64,000 bases of DNA from Timema cristinae (taxonomy: Eukaryota; Arthropoda; Insecta; Phasmatodea; Timematidae): the NCBI GenBank assembly GCA_039000515.1, contig JBCFYV010011135.1, positions 17,812,675 through 17,876,674 on the forward strand, read 5' to 3'. The position numbers and the translations under genes are program-made. Under the pieces are notes generated by a model that was not told the origin of the DNA, did not search any database, and saw nothing but the letters and a program-made list of their open reading frames with translations. Numbering within the stretch: the first letter of the stretch is position 1; every line of letters begins with the position of its first letter. Positions 20,905 to 32,384 of the stretch are shown here, piece after piece.

Positions 20905-21200
20905 TATTAATTTGAACTAAATCTCTTGATGATATATTCGTATTTACTATCATTAGTTCAAACTAAATCTTTGAGGTATATTCGTATTTACTATCATTTA
21001 GTGATAACTAAATCTTTGAGTTATATTCGTATTTTACTATCATTTAGTGATAACTAAATCTCTTGATGATATATTCGTATTTTACTATCATTTAGTGATA
21101 ACTAAATCTCTTGATGATATATTCGTATTTTACTATCATTTAGTGATAACTAAATCTCTTGATGATATATTCGTATTTTACTATCATTTAGTGATAACTT
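20905..21200. repeat. 48-bp tandem repeat, about 6 copies
   Basis: TAGTGATAACTAAATCTC and TTGATGATATATTCG with TATTTTACTATCATT repeat at 21047, 21095, 21143 and 21191, exactly 48 bp apart. The earlier units are shorter and more diverged. Each unit holds the inverted repeat TTTAGT-GATA-ACTAAA. Confidence 0.9.
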
Positions 21201-22132
21201 ATTTGATTTAAAAATATTTTTAAGTTTATAGTTAAATGTAGTGAAGTATGCCTATTTTATTATAAATTCAGCAAGGTTTATTATTTAAAGTAATTATTTC
21301 TACCTACTCTTGATTTTTTAGAACTATATTTCGCATTATATTCCATTATAAACAAAAATTATTGGGTGGTTTACTTCATAAAAAAAAGCCACATTAGCTT
21401 ATATATATACAAACACACAAAAACTCGTGATACTGTGATATAAATTATCACTCTTGAAAGAGACTAGTATGCTGCTTCAAGGGAGGTCTTTGTTGGAGTC
21501 TTTGTCGTGTATATTAATGGTGCTTTCCCTACTGAACTATCAATATAATTTTCTCATTTTGTTTCTACACCAATGGTGGTAGACTCACTTTAAACTACTT
21601 ATTTTATACTTATATCATAGAAGAATAAACTAATTAGGCCACACAGTGGATAAAATTAATTTTAAAATAAAACAAAATAACTATAGAGAAATTAACAGCA
21701 ATGTGTATATTTTAGCAATTAACATACTATAAAAATCTCACAGCAAGGCTTAAATGTTTAATATTATATATTCATGTATCAAGTTTAATTTATTTATGAC
21801 GTATACTGTACACCACTTTAACAACACATTTATATAGCATAAGTTTATTCTCCAAACAAACTTTGATTAGATAACATTTGAGATTATTTTCACTGTTGAG
21901 GTATTTTCACTGGGACGTCTGAAGAAGTATTTTAACTACCGGGTGCATGTGCTGAGATTAAATACCCGCTTAATTACCTCGTAAATTAACAAAGAGCTTT
22001 GAAGAGATTTATTGACCAAAGAACTCGTGTAAACGAAGTAGTGGCTTATAGTTACTTAAGACATTTAGTGATACATTAATATCCTTTATTTAACAAAATA
22101 TAATAGAGGTAGAGTTGTATTATTATATTTAT
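21201..22132. other. AT-rich spacer
   Basis: No gene, RNA or repeat is recognised. Confidence 0.4.
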
Positions 22133-22133
22133 T

Positions 22134-22338
22134 GGGTCCGGGGCTCAATCCTCGGTCCCGGCACAGATTTATATGATTACCAAACCCTTACTACACCTCT
22201 GACAAGATATGTATTAATCACAACTTGTGAATCTATAGAATACCACGCCTTCACACCGTGGTTTGGATCCCAAGTTAAACCCCCAATAGCTTAAGTGCGC
22301 ATAACACGAACGGGTAGTAGTATGCGGTGCTAGTGGTA

Positions 22339-22383
<45 letters not shown>

Positions 22384-22390
22384 TATATAT
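22134..22390 (+). mobile_element. SINE-1 copy, 5'-truncated
   Basis: Begins GGTCCGGGGCTCAATCCTCG at the B box, lacking the head. The body has deletions; tail ACGAACGGGTAGTAG is followed by a long (TAA)n/(TA)n run. Confidence 0.85.
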
Positions 22391-22501
22391 ATATTTTTTA
22401 AATTTTGGAGTAATAATTCTTAAGTTGGGAGTGTGGGGAACGAAATTTAAGGTTAGTATTTTTTAAGTTTTTATACCAAAATAATATGTTGGGCAAAATA
22501 T

Positions 22502-22523
22502 ATTATTATTATATATATTATTA

Positions 22524-22570
<47 letters not shown>

Positions 22571-22778
22571 GCACCGCGTCTTACTACCCGTTCGGGTTAT
22601 ACGCACTTACGCTAACTTGTAATGGTAGGGTGATTGTGAGATGAAATGGAGGACCTACAGTTTAACGTGGGATCCGAACCACGGTGGAGGCCTGGCATTC
22701 CCCACATTCACAAGTTGTGATTAATACACGTCTTGTCAGAGGTGAAGGAATGGTTTTTGCAATCAGATAAATGTGTGC
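22502..22778 (-). mobile_element. SINE-1 copy, minus strand, 5'-truncated
   Basis: (ATT)n then GCACCGCGTCTTACTACCCG (22571-22590) through AATCAGATAAATGTGTGC; the head is missing. It faces the copy at 22134 tail to tail. Confidence 0.88.
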
Positions 22779-22779
22779 G

Positions 22780-23060
22780 ACAAAATAGATAAAATATTGT
22801 TCCAGTAGAAACAAAATGATTAATTTTCTTTACGTTGTGATATCAACAATTTTGGAGTATCTGTCAAAGATCTCCTGAATTTCGGATGGAATATTTTTCT
22901 TTTCGTTTAAAAAGTTTCTTACCAAATGCTCATATGCTCATTAAAAACATTCGATATAAGCTTAGTTTATCATATGTAGAAAATTAAACTCTATGTTTGT
23001 GCTGGAGTAATACTTATTTATTTTGCACACCAAATAATGTGCCTATAAATAATGCAAAAA
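22780..23060 (+). repeat. Repeat R-C, uninterrupted copy
   Basis: CGACAAAATAGATAAAATATTG, CCAGTAGAAACAAAATGATTAA, and ACTCTATGTTTGTGCTGGAG with CTTATTTATTTTGCACACC continuous. This is the unoccupied counterpart of the SINE insertion at 14172. Confidence 0.65.
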
Positions 23061-23089
23061 AGACTTCCTTTTTTCTTACATAGTTAACC

Positions 23090-23215
23090 AAACCCTGGTG
23101 ACCGTTAGGATATTTCCCCATTCTGGAAAAATACCCATGGTACCAGATGGAAATCGAACCCGGAATGGTAAGGTTCGTAGCCAGGTACATTTACCACTAT
23201 ACAATGCTGCCGATT
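23090..23215 (-). mobile_element. SINE-4: different tRNA-derived head
   Basis: On the minus strand: GGCAGCATTGTATAGTGGTA, an A-box-like start, and CCGGGTTCGATTTCCATC, a B-box, 36 bases apart as in a tRNA, then CTGGTACCATGGG. Head and body differ from SINE-1, -2 and -3. The extent of the body is uncertain. Confidence 0.6.
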
Positions 23216-23329
23216 AATGTAAACCTTATCAAATAACATTGGTAGGACTGACTTAGACCAGGCAATCACTTAACCAGGTCTATTCCCAGGCTTTTTGCAT
23301 ATTATGTAGTCTAATAATTATGGTAATGA

Positions 23330-23515
23330 GTTAAGGATTAGGAAAGGTAAATTTAGAATAAATATACCAGCATTGGCATGAAAGGAAGGTAGAGAACCAT
23401 TTTGAAGAAAATACTCGGTATAACCAACTGGGATACAAACTTTGATCTCCCTGTCATCGGCAGTCCATTCAAACACAGGAGTGATGCCTTAGACCATGCA
23501 GCCACCAAAGTAAAG
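23330..23515 (-). mobile_element. SINE-3 copy, tail lost
   Basis: GGTTAGGATTAGG-like 3' body, GGTAGAGAACCATTTTG, CTTTGATCTCCCTGTCATCG, then head GTGATGCCTTAGACCATGC with CAGCCACCAAAG. The shared tail is not preserved. Confidence 0.7.
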
Positions 23516-23618
23516 TATATTCCTATGTTATTTAGCTTGTAATTCGTATGGTTGAATCAGAAAGGAAACGTTAAGAAACTCAGTTCTTGTTTATGATATG
23601 ACATGTAATAAAATGTAT

Positions 23619-24292
23619 TCACCACAATGTATTTAGCTAACGAACAAAATCCCCACTTGAATATAGTACCTTGTTAGTATTTATGCGCCACACTGTATTT
23701 AGCTAACGAAGAAAATGCCTCATTTTAATATAGTACTTTGTTAGTATTTATGCGCCACACTGTATTTAGCTAACGAAGAAAATGCCTCATTTTAATATAG
23801 TACTTTGTTAGTATTTATGCGCCACACTGTATTTAGCTAACGAAGAAAATGCCTCATTTTAATATAGTACCTTGTTAGTATTTATGCGCCACACTGTATT
23901 TAGCTAACGAAGAAAATGCCTCATTTTAATATAGTACTTTGTTAGTATTTATGCGCCACACTGTATTTAGCTAACGAAGAAAATGCCTCATTTTAATATA
24001 GTACCTTGTTAGTATTTATGCGCCACACTGTATTTAGCTAACGAAGAAAATGCCTCATTTTAATATAGTACTTTGTTAGTATTTATGCGCCACACTGTAT
24101 TTAGCTAACGAAGAAAATGCCTCATTTTAATATAGTACTTTGTTAGTATTTATGCGCCACACTGTATTTAGCTAACGAAGAAAATCCCTCATTTTAATAT
24201 AGTACTTTGTTAGTATTTATGCGCCACACTGTATTTAGATAACGAAGAAAATGCCCCACTCTAATATTGTAACTTATAAGTATTTATGAAAA
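23619..24292. repeat. 67-bp tandem array, about 10 copies, very homogeneous
   Basis: TGTATTTAGCTAACGAAG, AAAATGCCTCATTTTAATATAG and TTGTTAGTATTTATGCGCCA repeat with TGTATTTAG at 23628, 23694, 23761, 23828 and on to 24230. Internal copies are almost identical apart from TACCTT/TACTTT. Edge copies are diverged. Confidence 0.97.
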
Positions 24293-25229
24293 TTTATATT
24301 ATGTTTACAAAGAAAGTCCAAACATCCTGAAACGAGAAAACAAGAGTAAATACAAATGAAAGAGACAAATAAATGGAAAATTTTTGCTACCTCAGGGAAG
24401 AGAAAATTTGAATGAATTTGCGTTAAATATTCATGTGAAATAATAGGGAAAAAAATGTTTCATTTTTGTTTGTAAATAAATACCCCGTGTATATAAAAGG
24501 TACATTTTATGTCTAAAATATATTATTATAAAATTAATTAAATATTTTGTGGCCAAGGGCACCCATTCGGGTTTTATAAATGGGGTATGGTCCCTTTCCT
24601 CTTTTTAAGGAAATTTAGGTATTTAATCATGCTAAAGGGAATTGTATAGCATCCAACCACAATTCTGAGCTTATTATATGAGACTAAAGAGCCAATTTTC
24701 ACAACAGCCAGAAATAAAAGTTTCTGAAATATTAACACAAATATAACACAAATTAAAAAGAAACATATTTTTCATAAGTTTATTGAACCGAAGAAAATGA
24801 AAAGAACGCTGATGAAGAGGGAATGGAAAGAAACCTAATTTATATTGTTTTTATCTTTAAGAATCAAATAGCCAAAACTATTATTTTATGCTTTTAATGA
24901 AGATTATTCCATCTAGATATTATGTTCATTATCTTTGTTAACTCTAATATTGATGATTTTAAGTTTTAAATTGCAAATTGCAGCCACATACCAAATACAA
25001 GATTTTATTTTCATCATAAAAATTACAAAAAAATAAGTAAATATTACAAAGTAATAAGGGGAGCTAGAGCCCCCTTTATCGCCCATTTATGGTCACCCAT
25101 GTTTGCGGCTTCTATATCTACGGTATAAACATTGAAATATACTTTTTTTCCAATGCGACTCAAACCAAACAACCTACATTTTAAAATTATAAAATGTTTG
25201 TTAGTAGATTATTATTATTTTTATTATTT
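24293..25229. other. AT-rich spacer
   Basis: No gene is recognised. Around 24550-24660 a slightly GC-richer patch (GGCCAAGGGCACCCATTCGG) has no assigned identity. Confidence 0.35.
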
Positions 25230-25482
25230 TCGCTGCGTCTTACATTAATTAAGGATCAGTTTAGGCTATACGCATATATTATGATTACTCTAATAGAGCA
25301 GGGTGAGGAAGGAAGCATTTTAGTGGTGATCTACCCATATCTGCGTGGAAGGAGAGTGGAAAAACATTTAGGAAAATCCCCTTCAGTAGACCCGATCTGG
25401 ATTTGAATACTAATCTATCCATCTCTAGTATGCCAGTCTAACACGAGAGTGACGTCTTAGACAGTTCGACCATTAAAGTGGA
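25230..25482 (-). mobile_element. SINE-3 copy
   Basis: Tail start CGCTGCGTCTTACATTAATT, body GCGTGGAAGGAGAGTGG and AAAACATTTAGGAAAATCCC, B box (GGATTTGAATACTAATC), head GAGTGACGTCTTAGACAG. An open frame crossing it is chance. Confidence 0.8.
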
Positions 25483-25494
25483 TTTTTGTTTAGT

Positions 25495-25585
25495 AGTACG
25501 ACGTATAGTAGGCTACTATCCGTTCAGACTATATCTGATTTAATTATGGTGATTGGGGGTAGGAATGGGGGTGGAAGATTTAGAA
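25495..25585 (-). mobile_element. SINE tail fragment
   Basis: AGTACGACGTATAGTAGGC and TACTATCCGTTCAGACTATA resemble two decayed copies of the reverse SINE tail. Confidence 0.4.
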
Positions 25586-26560
25586 AAAAAAATGTACCCA
25601 CTTTTTCGAAGTGGTATATTTGTAAACTGAGGGTAAGGGGGTGGGGTGCTTGCGAAGTTACGAAAAATTCAACTTCACTTCGAATATTTGTCAGTTTTGA
25701 CTTCGATTCAAAAGTAAAATTCCGGATTAGAAAATTACGAAGCTTCACGAACAAAAAATATAAATAAATTTAAAATAAATAATTACTACCTTAAGTCACT
25801 TTGTGTTTTTTTTTTCAATATATTAAATTAATGATAACAAAAATTTCACATATGTCAATAATTCCTTTTTATCGAAATAAGACTTTATTTTTCTAATGAA
25901 ATAATAATATTTAAAAATATTTTTCTCTCCCTGTCTTGGTCAGAGGTCCTGGGTAAAGGTTAAATCTCTGTTGCTTTCCCAATTTTCTGTGAAGAAATGG
26001 GTCTAGAACGGGTTAAATTCAGCCTCTAGAGGACAAATGAGGCACTACTTCAATTAAAAATTATCAAATCTGGTCTATAAAAACTAAAATTAATGGCTGG
26101 AAGGTTTGTTGTTTGCCCATACGACACTATTTCCTCGGAGGTTGGCAATATCTTCGCTAGTATATTGTGGATGGCCAGAAGGTGTAGTCGAATGGTGGAC
26201 TGACGTCATGGAGTCCTTCAAATAAATGTTGACATTACAAAACCTTCAGATTGAGTTTTATTCCGTTTCTATTTTCTGCTTTCTTATTTCAAATTGATCG
26301 ACTTTTGGAGTATTTCAGAGAAATATATATATATATATATAAATTGGTGAAAATAATGACAGTAGGAACATATTAAATTTATTATCTATGTGACTTTTTT
26401 ATTTTTACTATTTAAATGTCTACATCTCCTACCTCTAACTATAAAGTATCCAACAGCTCGCAGCGTTTTACGTTCAGTGGGACAATTTTCAGGTAAGTGA
26501 AGGAATTTAAAAACCAACTAGTTCATAAACATACTAGAATTTTATTTTACCCTAAAATAT
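25586..26560. other. AT-rich spacer
   Basis: A mildly GC-richer piece lies near 26110-26230 (GGAGGTTGGC, ACTGACGTCATGGAG, the latter holding a perfect TGACGTCA CRE). No gene is recognised. Confidence 0.35.
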
Positions 26561-26563
26561 TTT

Positions 26564-26648
26564 AACCACCTCAGTGACGTAGTTGGCTAACACACTTGTT
26601 TCGTGTTTGGCTAGACTGCTGAGGACTTTGATGGGGAAATCGAGCCTT
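26564..26648 (+). mobile_element. SINE-2/3 head fragment, used as target by a SINE-1
   Basis: AACCACCTCAGTGACGTAG, TTGGCTAACACACTTG, TAGACTGCTGAGGAC and GGGAAATCGAGCCTTAAATC follow the SINE-2 head in order up to the B box, where a minus-strand SINE-1 interrupts it. Confidence 0.65.
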
Positions 26649-26658
26649 AAATCCACTA

Positions 26659-26684
26659 TTATTATTATTATTATTATTTTATTA

Positions 26685-26731
<47 letters not shown>

Positions 26732-27011
26732 TATTATTATTATATTATTATTAGCACCGCGTCTTACTACTCGTTCGGTGTAGCATTACGCAAATGTGTA
26801 ATGGTAGGGTGATTGTGAGATGAAATGAGGACCTACATTTAACGTGGAATCCGAACCACGGTGGAGGCCTGGCATTCCTCACATTCACAAGATGTCTTGT
26901 CAGAGGTGAAGGAAGGGTTTGGTAATCAGATAAATCTGTGCCGGGACCGAGGATTGAACCCCGTCCGCAAGCACAGAAGTCTGACACCTTACCCCTAGAC
27001 CGCCAGTCACC
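26659..27011 (-). mobile_element. SINE-1 copy with long (ATT)n tail
   Basis: (ATT)n from 26659 to 26751, then AGCACCGCGTCTTACTACTC, the body and the head ACCGCCAGTCACC. The 10-bp duplication AAATCCACTA flanks it (26649-26658 and 27012-27021). Confidence 0.92.
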
Positions 27012-27021
27012 AAATCCACTA

Positions 27022-27500
27022 GTACATGGGATTTATATCAGATAGTGTAGGAAGCGCTAACAAGCAAGAATCTGAGTACATTCACAGTTCTGAGTGCATA
27101 TAAATCACATAAAACCAACATTTGGAACGTTGACTTATGGGGAAGAAGATTGAAAAGTGATTTTTAAGTCTCTAAACAAAATTACTAGAACTATAGTAGA
27201 GTTTTGGTAAGAATTAGAATTAAAAAAAAACAAAACGAAATACATTTTCACCCAAAATAATCAAGTTTTACTATATTATTAATATTATTTTATTATGTTT
27301 CAAAAGTGACAGCTTTCCATCACCTGAATTGTCTTATGATTAGATTAACATTGATATATTAGTGGTTACAGCTGTAAGATTAAATATTCCTACGAAAATA
27401 CATCACTATTGCAATAGAATAATAATATGATAAGATGTAAATAAGGGATCAAATTCCAGTTGTACTTAATCAGTTTGCTACTTTATATTTTTCTAAATGT
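27022..27500. other. AT-rich spacer
   Basis: No gene, RNA or repeat is recognised. Confidence 0.4.
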
Positions 27501-27511
27501 TTAAGCTTTCA

Positions 27512-27799
27512 GTGACCTGGTGGTCTAGGGGTAAGGTGTCAGACTTCTGTGCTGGCGCCGGGGTTAAATCCTTGGTCCCGGACACAGATTTATCTGATTT
27601 CCAAACCCTTCCTTCACCTCTGACAATACATCTTGTGAATGTGGGGAATGCCAGGCCTCCACCGTGGTTCGGATTCCACGTTAAACTGTAGGTCCTTCAT
27701 TTCATCTCACAATCACCCTACCATTACACATTAGCGTAAGTGCGTATAACCCGAACGGGTAGTAAGACGCGGTGCTAATAATTAATAATAATAATGTTC
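27512..27799 (+). mobile_element. SINE-1 copy, full length
   Basis: Head GTGACCTGGTGGTCTAGGGG, a B box with one change (GGGGTTAAATCC), the body, tail CCCGAACGGGTAGTAAGACG. Flanked by TAAGCTTTCA (27502-27511 and 27800-27809). Confidence 0.95.
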
Positions 27800-27809
27800 T
27801 AAGCTTTCA

Positions 27810-28299
27810 CCTTCATGAAAAATTAAGGTACATTTTATTTAAACATACACATTCCTCATCCTTAGCACATAAGACTGTTTAAATACGAGGATAAATAAAA
27901 TGGCTATTAAGATGCGATGCAATTTTTTCAAAAAATATTGAAATGTTTAATGATTTTTTTTTCCTCCAGAAAGGTTTTGTGAGCCTCTCAATATTTGATC
28001 TAGTGTCATTCAATTTTTTCCTTGTGAATTGAGAACTATCTTTAATTTCCCCAACAGATTAAACTGTGTCGATAGTTTGAAAATGGTTTAGTTTCACACT
28101 ATCTTGTATCTTGATGAAATAACCCTCGATCCAAGTCGTCCGAGTAAATTGAAACCGTATAGAGAAAAGAAACTCACGTCCCAAATAAATTGAAAATTCT
28201 AAAAGGTAAGGAAGAATAAGAAGTAGAAGAAGAGTTTCTTAAAACGTTTGCTTGAACTCTACCGTTGTTAAAAAAAAAAGAGAAATATATATTACATGA
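27810..28299. other. AT-rich spacer
   Basis: No gene is recognised. Confidence 0.4.
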
Positions 28300-28560
28300 T
28301 CTCCAAAGGACCATTACGCGAAATCAAAGATTGAAACCGCTCTCAGGCGTACTTCAACCTTTACCCCTAAACCCCCACTCCTCTTGGCCAATAAAAGGGA
28401 AATTTAGTTGTGGGGCCACTATTGAAACGGGCTTGAGGTAGCCTCCAAAATGTCTCTACGCGCTCTATTGGCTACGGTAGAAAGTTATACCGACAGTTTT
28501 GTTACGTGACCCCGTCTTTTCCTCTTTACTGCGATCGCTATAGTAGTGCATTTTATCTAT
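28300..28560. promoter_or_regulatory. GC-richer patch with CCAAT boxes and TTACGTGAC
   Basis: CCAAT at 28388-28392, inverted CCAAT (ATTGG) at 28467-28471 and TTACGTGAC at 28502-28510 lie in an island more GC-rich than its surroundings. No TATA, initiator or coding start can be tied to it, so this is only a candidate. Confidence 0.25.
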
Positions 28561-28969
28561 ATTGGTTTTTACCTCTTTTTTTTTTTGCTGGTAAGTTCCT
28601 TTTCTTCTAGATTGTCCACTCTTCCTTACATTGTCATTCCCCCAATCATTCACAAAATCCTACTACCCATCCAGGATTTACGCATTATAATCAAGCCACT
28701 GAGGAAGGTTTCAAATAATTTAGAAATAAATCTTATTTCTTCCGATTTATGCCAAATTTTTTATTCGTATTAAGGGGCCATAAACAATTATAATTCCTCC
28801 CCCCTCCTCCCCACCCCCACCTTAGCGATGCATAATACAGTCCAAATTTAATAGGAAAAGCCTTTTTTAGAAAATAAAGACAACATTATTTTGGATAAAA
28901 TTGATAACATACTATGACGCATATTATTTGTTTTATTCTATTGTTAGTAAAATAAAAAATAATTTCTAG

Positions 28970-29030
28970 CTGTAGATCACATGACTTTACGTATTAATAC
29001 GTGTAAGAGAATCGTTTATTTTTATAGCTC
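28970..29030 (+). repeat. Repeat R-B, short copy
   Basis: TAGCTGTAGATCACATGACT then TTACGTATTAATACGTGTAA matches the R-B core, with the palindrome ACGTATTAATACGT. Confidence 0.5.
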
Positions 29031-29047
29031 TCTTATAAGGTTTCCCT

Positions 29048-29049
<2 letters not shown>

Positions 29050-29086
<37 letters not shown>

Positions 29087-29265
29087 CACCACGTCTTACT
29101 ACCCGTTCTGATTATACGCACTTACGCTAATGTGTAATAGTATTGTGATTGTGAGATGAAATGAAGGACCTACAGTTTAACGTGGAATCCGAACCACGGT
29201 GGAGGCCTGGCATTCCCCACATTCATAAGATGTCTTGTCAGAGGTGAAGGAAAGGTATTTTCCCT
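29050..29265 (-). mobile_element. SINE-1 copy, 5'-truncated
   Basis: (ATT)n, then ATCACCACGTCTTACTACCC through GTCAGAGGTGAAGGAAAGG. A possible 9-bp duplication with one mismatch flanks it (TTCCCTGTA on the left, TTCCCTATA on the right). Confidence 0.85.
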
Positions 29266-29409
29266 ATAAAAGTTGAACTTTTATAAATACGTCAATAGTG
29301 TCAACAGCGTTTTAAAATATATTTTGTGTTCAGTAGTTAACACAAATAATTGAATTAGCGTTATAAAAATAGCTAACGATAAATTCAAAATAAATGTTAA
29401 ACTGCGCTG

Positions 29410-30090
29410 CTAAGAATTTATCTCGCTTTTATCTTAAAATAAACATTTACTAAATAATCACAGGATTTGTGTAACGAAATAATAGGTCTATACAGAAATT
29501 TTAGAAATGAGAAACATCTTTGGCTATCAAAGTGCATAAGAATCAAATTAATTTTCAAAGATCAGAATTTAAAAAAATTTATAAAGGTCAGAAATTGTTG
29601 GTTTTATAAAAATATATTCCAAATACAAGTTCTTGTCTATAATAGTACTAAATATTTACAGCGATAAGTTATTTCGTATCTTAAATAGCTGCGGAGAAAT
29701 TATGAAAATTTTACAATTTTCAAAAGAAAATAAGAACGTCATCTTGTTTATAATGATAAACAGTGTCTAGATATAAAATTTAATTAAAATTGTTAAAGTT
29801 AATTTTGATAAAAATCAATTTTTTTTCATTTTGCTCTTCGGTAAATCACCCTTAATTTTAGTGTTAGATGCCTAATTCCAAAAACACATTGGAGGGGCCC
29901 TATAAAAAGCCAGGATACCAATTTTTAGCCCAATGGTAAAATGGTTTTGGCTCTAACCCAAGGTACAAAAGATGGATGTAATTACAAAAACCCTTTTTTG
30001 GTTTCAAGGGGTCAAGAAACGTTGACATTTATCAAAATCTAAAGTCCGATTTTTATTTTGACGATCACAATACTTCCCTCCAAGCTGTCA
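29410..30090 (+). repeat. Repeat R-A copy
   Basis: AAAATAAACATTTACTAAA, GTAACGAAATAATAGG, TGGTTTTATAAAAATATAT, CATCTTGTTTATAATGATAA, GGATACCAATTTTTAGCCC, GGTTTCAAGGGGTCAAGAAA and GACGATCACAATACTTCC follow the order of the 17060 copy. Confidence 0.75.
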
Positions 30091-31109
30091 AGAATATATA
30101 TCAGTAAGTCCGTGATATCCACATATTTTTTACCAATAAGGTAAAGATGAGGAAGATATAAATTAGAGGAAAAATACCCACATATGCATGAGAGGAGAGA
30201 GAGAGAGAGAGGCTAAATTAATTAGATAAAAGAAATTATGTTTACCTGACGAATATCCGAATGAGCCTTAATAAATTTATTTTGAGTATTCTTTGATGAG
30301 GTAGTTTAATTGTACAGCTCTCTTTTTCTGTTAGTTTGTAGACTTTACTCCTTAAAGTGTTAATTTATAAGGTAAAGATAAAAAAAAGGGGGAGGGGAAT
30401 CACTTAGCCCAAGCAAGCATTTCCCAGAGACTAAACCTTTTTTCTCCCAATGTTCCAAATTACTTCTCGAGGTCCCTATCGGATGGCGATCTACGGAGGG
30501 AAGCGATTTAAAAGACAAACTTGAAGTTCGCAGGAGTGAGAGTGTTAGAAGAAACCAAAGCATAAAGGAAATAAAACACTACTAATGTTTGAGGAGATGG
30601 ATTTTCCCCAATCCTGGATGAATAATAATGTGATATCTACGGATTTTTATTGATTCCTGCAGAGACTAACATAAGCCTCGTCAACATAAGCCGTAAGTTA
30701 GTAAATTTCATTTTTCAGGCTTACCATTAATTTATCAATTTAAAATTTCTCGGATTTTTCTAGAAAAAGTCCCTGCTATTCCAGACACTTTAGATAATAC
30801 GTATAAAATTCGTTTCATCATAAGGACTATAATGAATTTTGAAAATACTGAGAAAGTTACATTTCAGAAATATTTTTGTATTGTCACAATTTTAAGTAAA
30901 AAAAAAATCAACTTTAAAATCCTCAGTTTTACAAAAATAAAATTATGATCACATTAATTTTAAGACTTACACTTTTATTTACAATAACTGTGTGAGAGTT
31001 AAGCTTTATATCTATGTTGAAATCGTGTTCTTACGAATGGAAATTGGACACCTTTTAGAAAGAAATAACATATTTAATATGGCTGATATTGATGTAATTT
31101 TGCTATATT
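30091..31109. other. AT-rich spacer
   Basis: A short (GA)n run sits near 30195. No gene is recognised. Confidence 0.4.
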
Positions 31110-31215
31110 ATTAATCTTATACTAAGTTATTGAGATTATCTATCAAAAGTGACTTCTGCAGATAACATGAATTGACGTATAAACACTTGAAAATAGATCT
31201 GGTAACTTTTTTTTG
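31110..31215 (+). repeat. Repeat R-B copy
   Basis: TTGAGATTATCTATCAAAAG, CTGCAGATAACATGAATTGA and CGTATAAACACTTGAAAATA match the other R-B copies. Confidence 0.55.
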
Positions 31216-31549
31216 TCAGATTTGTGCATTCGTAAAAGATTTGGGTTATACCTCTCCTCATACGGACCGATAAATGTATAAAGATTTGTCTAGTAAATGC
31301 TTTTTCATGATTTTTAATATTTTATTAAATAATTATGTATAAAATTGGGCCAAACTAAATTATATTTTGTCAGAATTTGGTTCAGTGTTCTGATATTCAA
31401 TCACACTTGCTAAACTGTAGGTATTTATTTATAATTTATAGTTTATTATATTTCAAGGCGAATAAAACAAATTAATAGAAAGTACAACCTATAAAAATTT
31501 ATATATATATATTTTAAAATATATATATCACACACTTATGTATTAATAC

Positions 31550-31745
31550 ACTAATGGTTTTATAGATTAGGAAGCCAATATTTAGAGGAATTGCACCCAT
31601 ATTTGCGTGGAGGGAGAATGGAAAATCGCTGTGGGAAAACTACCCTCAGTATACCCAACCGAGATTCGAACCTCTATCACTGCGTCATCGGCAGTCTAGT
31701 CTACTGCAAGAGTAGCGTGTTAGACCACGTGGCTACAGAGGCAGG
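31550..31745 (-). mobile_element. SINE-3 copy, tail lost
   Basis: TTTGCGTGGAGGGAGAATGG, ACTACCCTCAGTATACCC, B box GAGATTCGAACCTC, then TCATCGGCAGTCTAGTCTAC and the head TGTTAGACCACGTGG. Confidence 0.8.
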
Positions 31746-32384
31746 TCATGTTAGCTCATTGATGTGATTGTGTGTTTACCCACGTGTGTATCCACGTGGT
31801 TACTATCCAATCGAATATTACCAACCTCCTAATGAACAAACGAAATTCAATAAACTACGCTATTATCTCTAAGACTAATAACAATATTAATTAGTTTTTA
31901 ACAATAGTAACTACTGGTAGAGAGGAAATTTGGCTATTTCCGTAACATTTATCTTTCTCAACGATATGTTTTATGGCCGTATTTTTCAATCAAGCGGGAT
32001 GAGTTGAAAACATTGTAAAAGCATGACAAATGGATTGATAGGATTTTAAATTTATGAGTCACAGATAATAAATCATTCATGAAATATTTACAAATGGGTT
32101 TATTATCACGTCGCTGTGTTAAGGTGTGTAAAGATTTGTATACATTAATGATTTGAAGTCCAAACATTTAATCATATTTACATAATTTATGTTAATCAGC
32201 GAATGTACGGATGTTTATGACAGGGTTTTCAATGTTATACCAAAAAATTGGTTATGTTCTCTGCAATAATATTTTGAACTGTTTATTTACACAAAAGTCA
32301 CTAACACTAGGCTCTACTATACTTTGATTTTGGTTGGTAAAACACTTATATGGTAGTTACAAATCTTACTTTTTAATATATTCA

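Noticed and set aside
23619..24292. CRISPR-like regular repeats
   Set aside because: Units are contiguous with no variable spacers, and the genome is eukaryotic; simple tandem repeat.
24810..24840. A second hammerhead-like CTGATGA...GAAAC
   Set aside because: No stem II can be formed between the two words, and stem I is absent.
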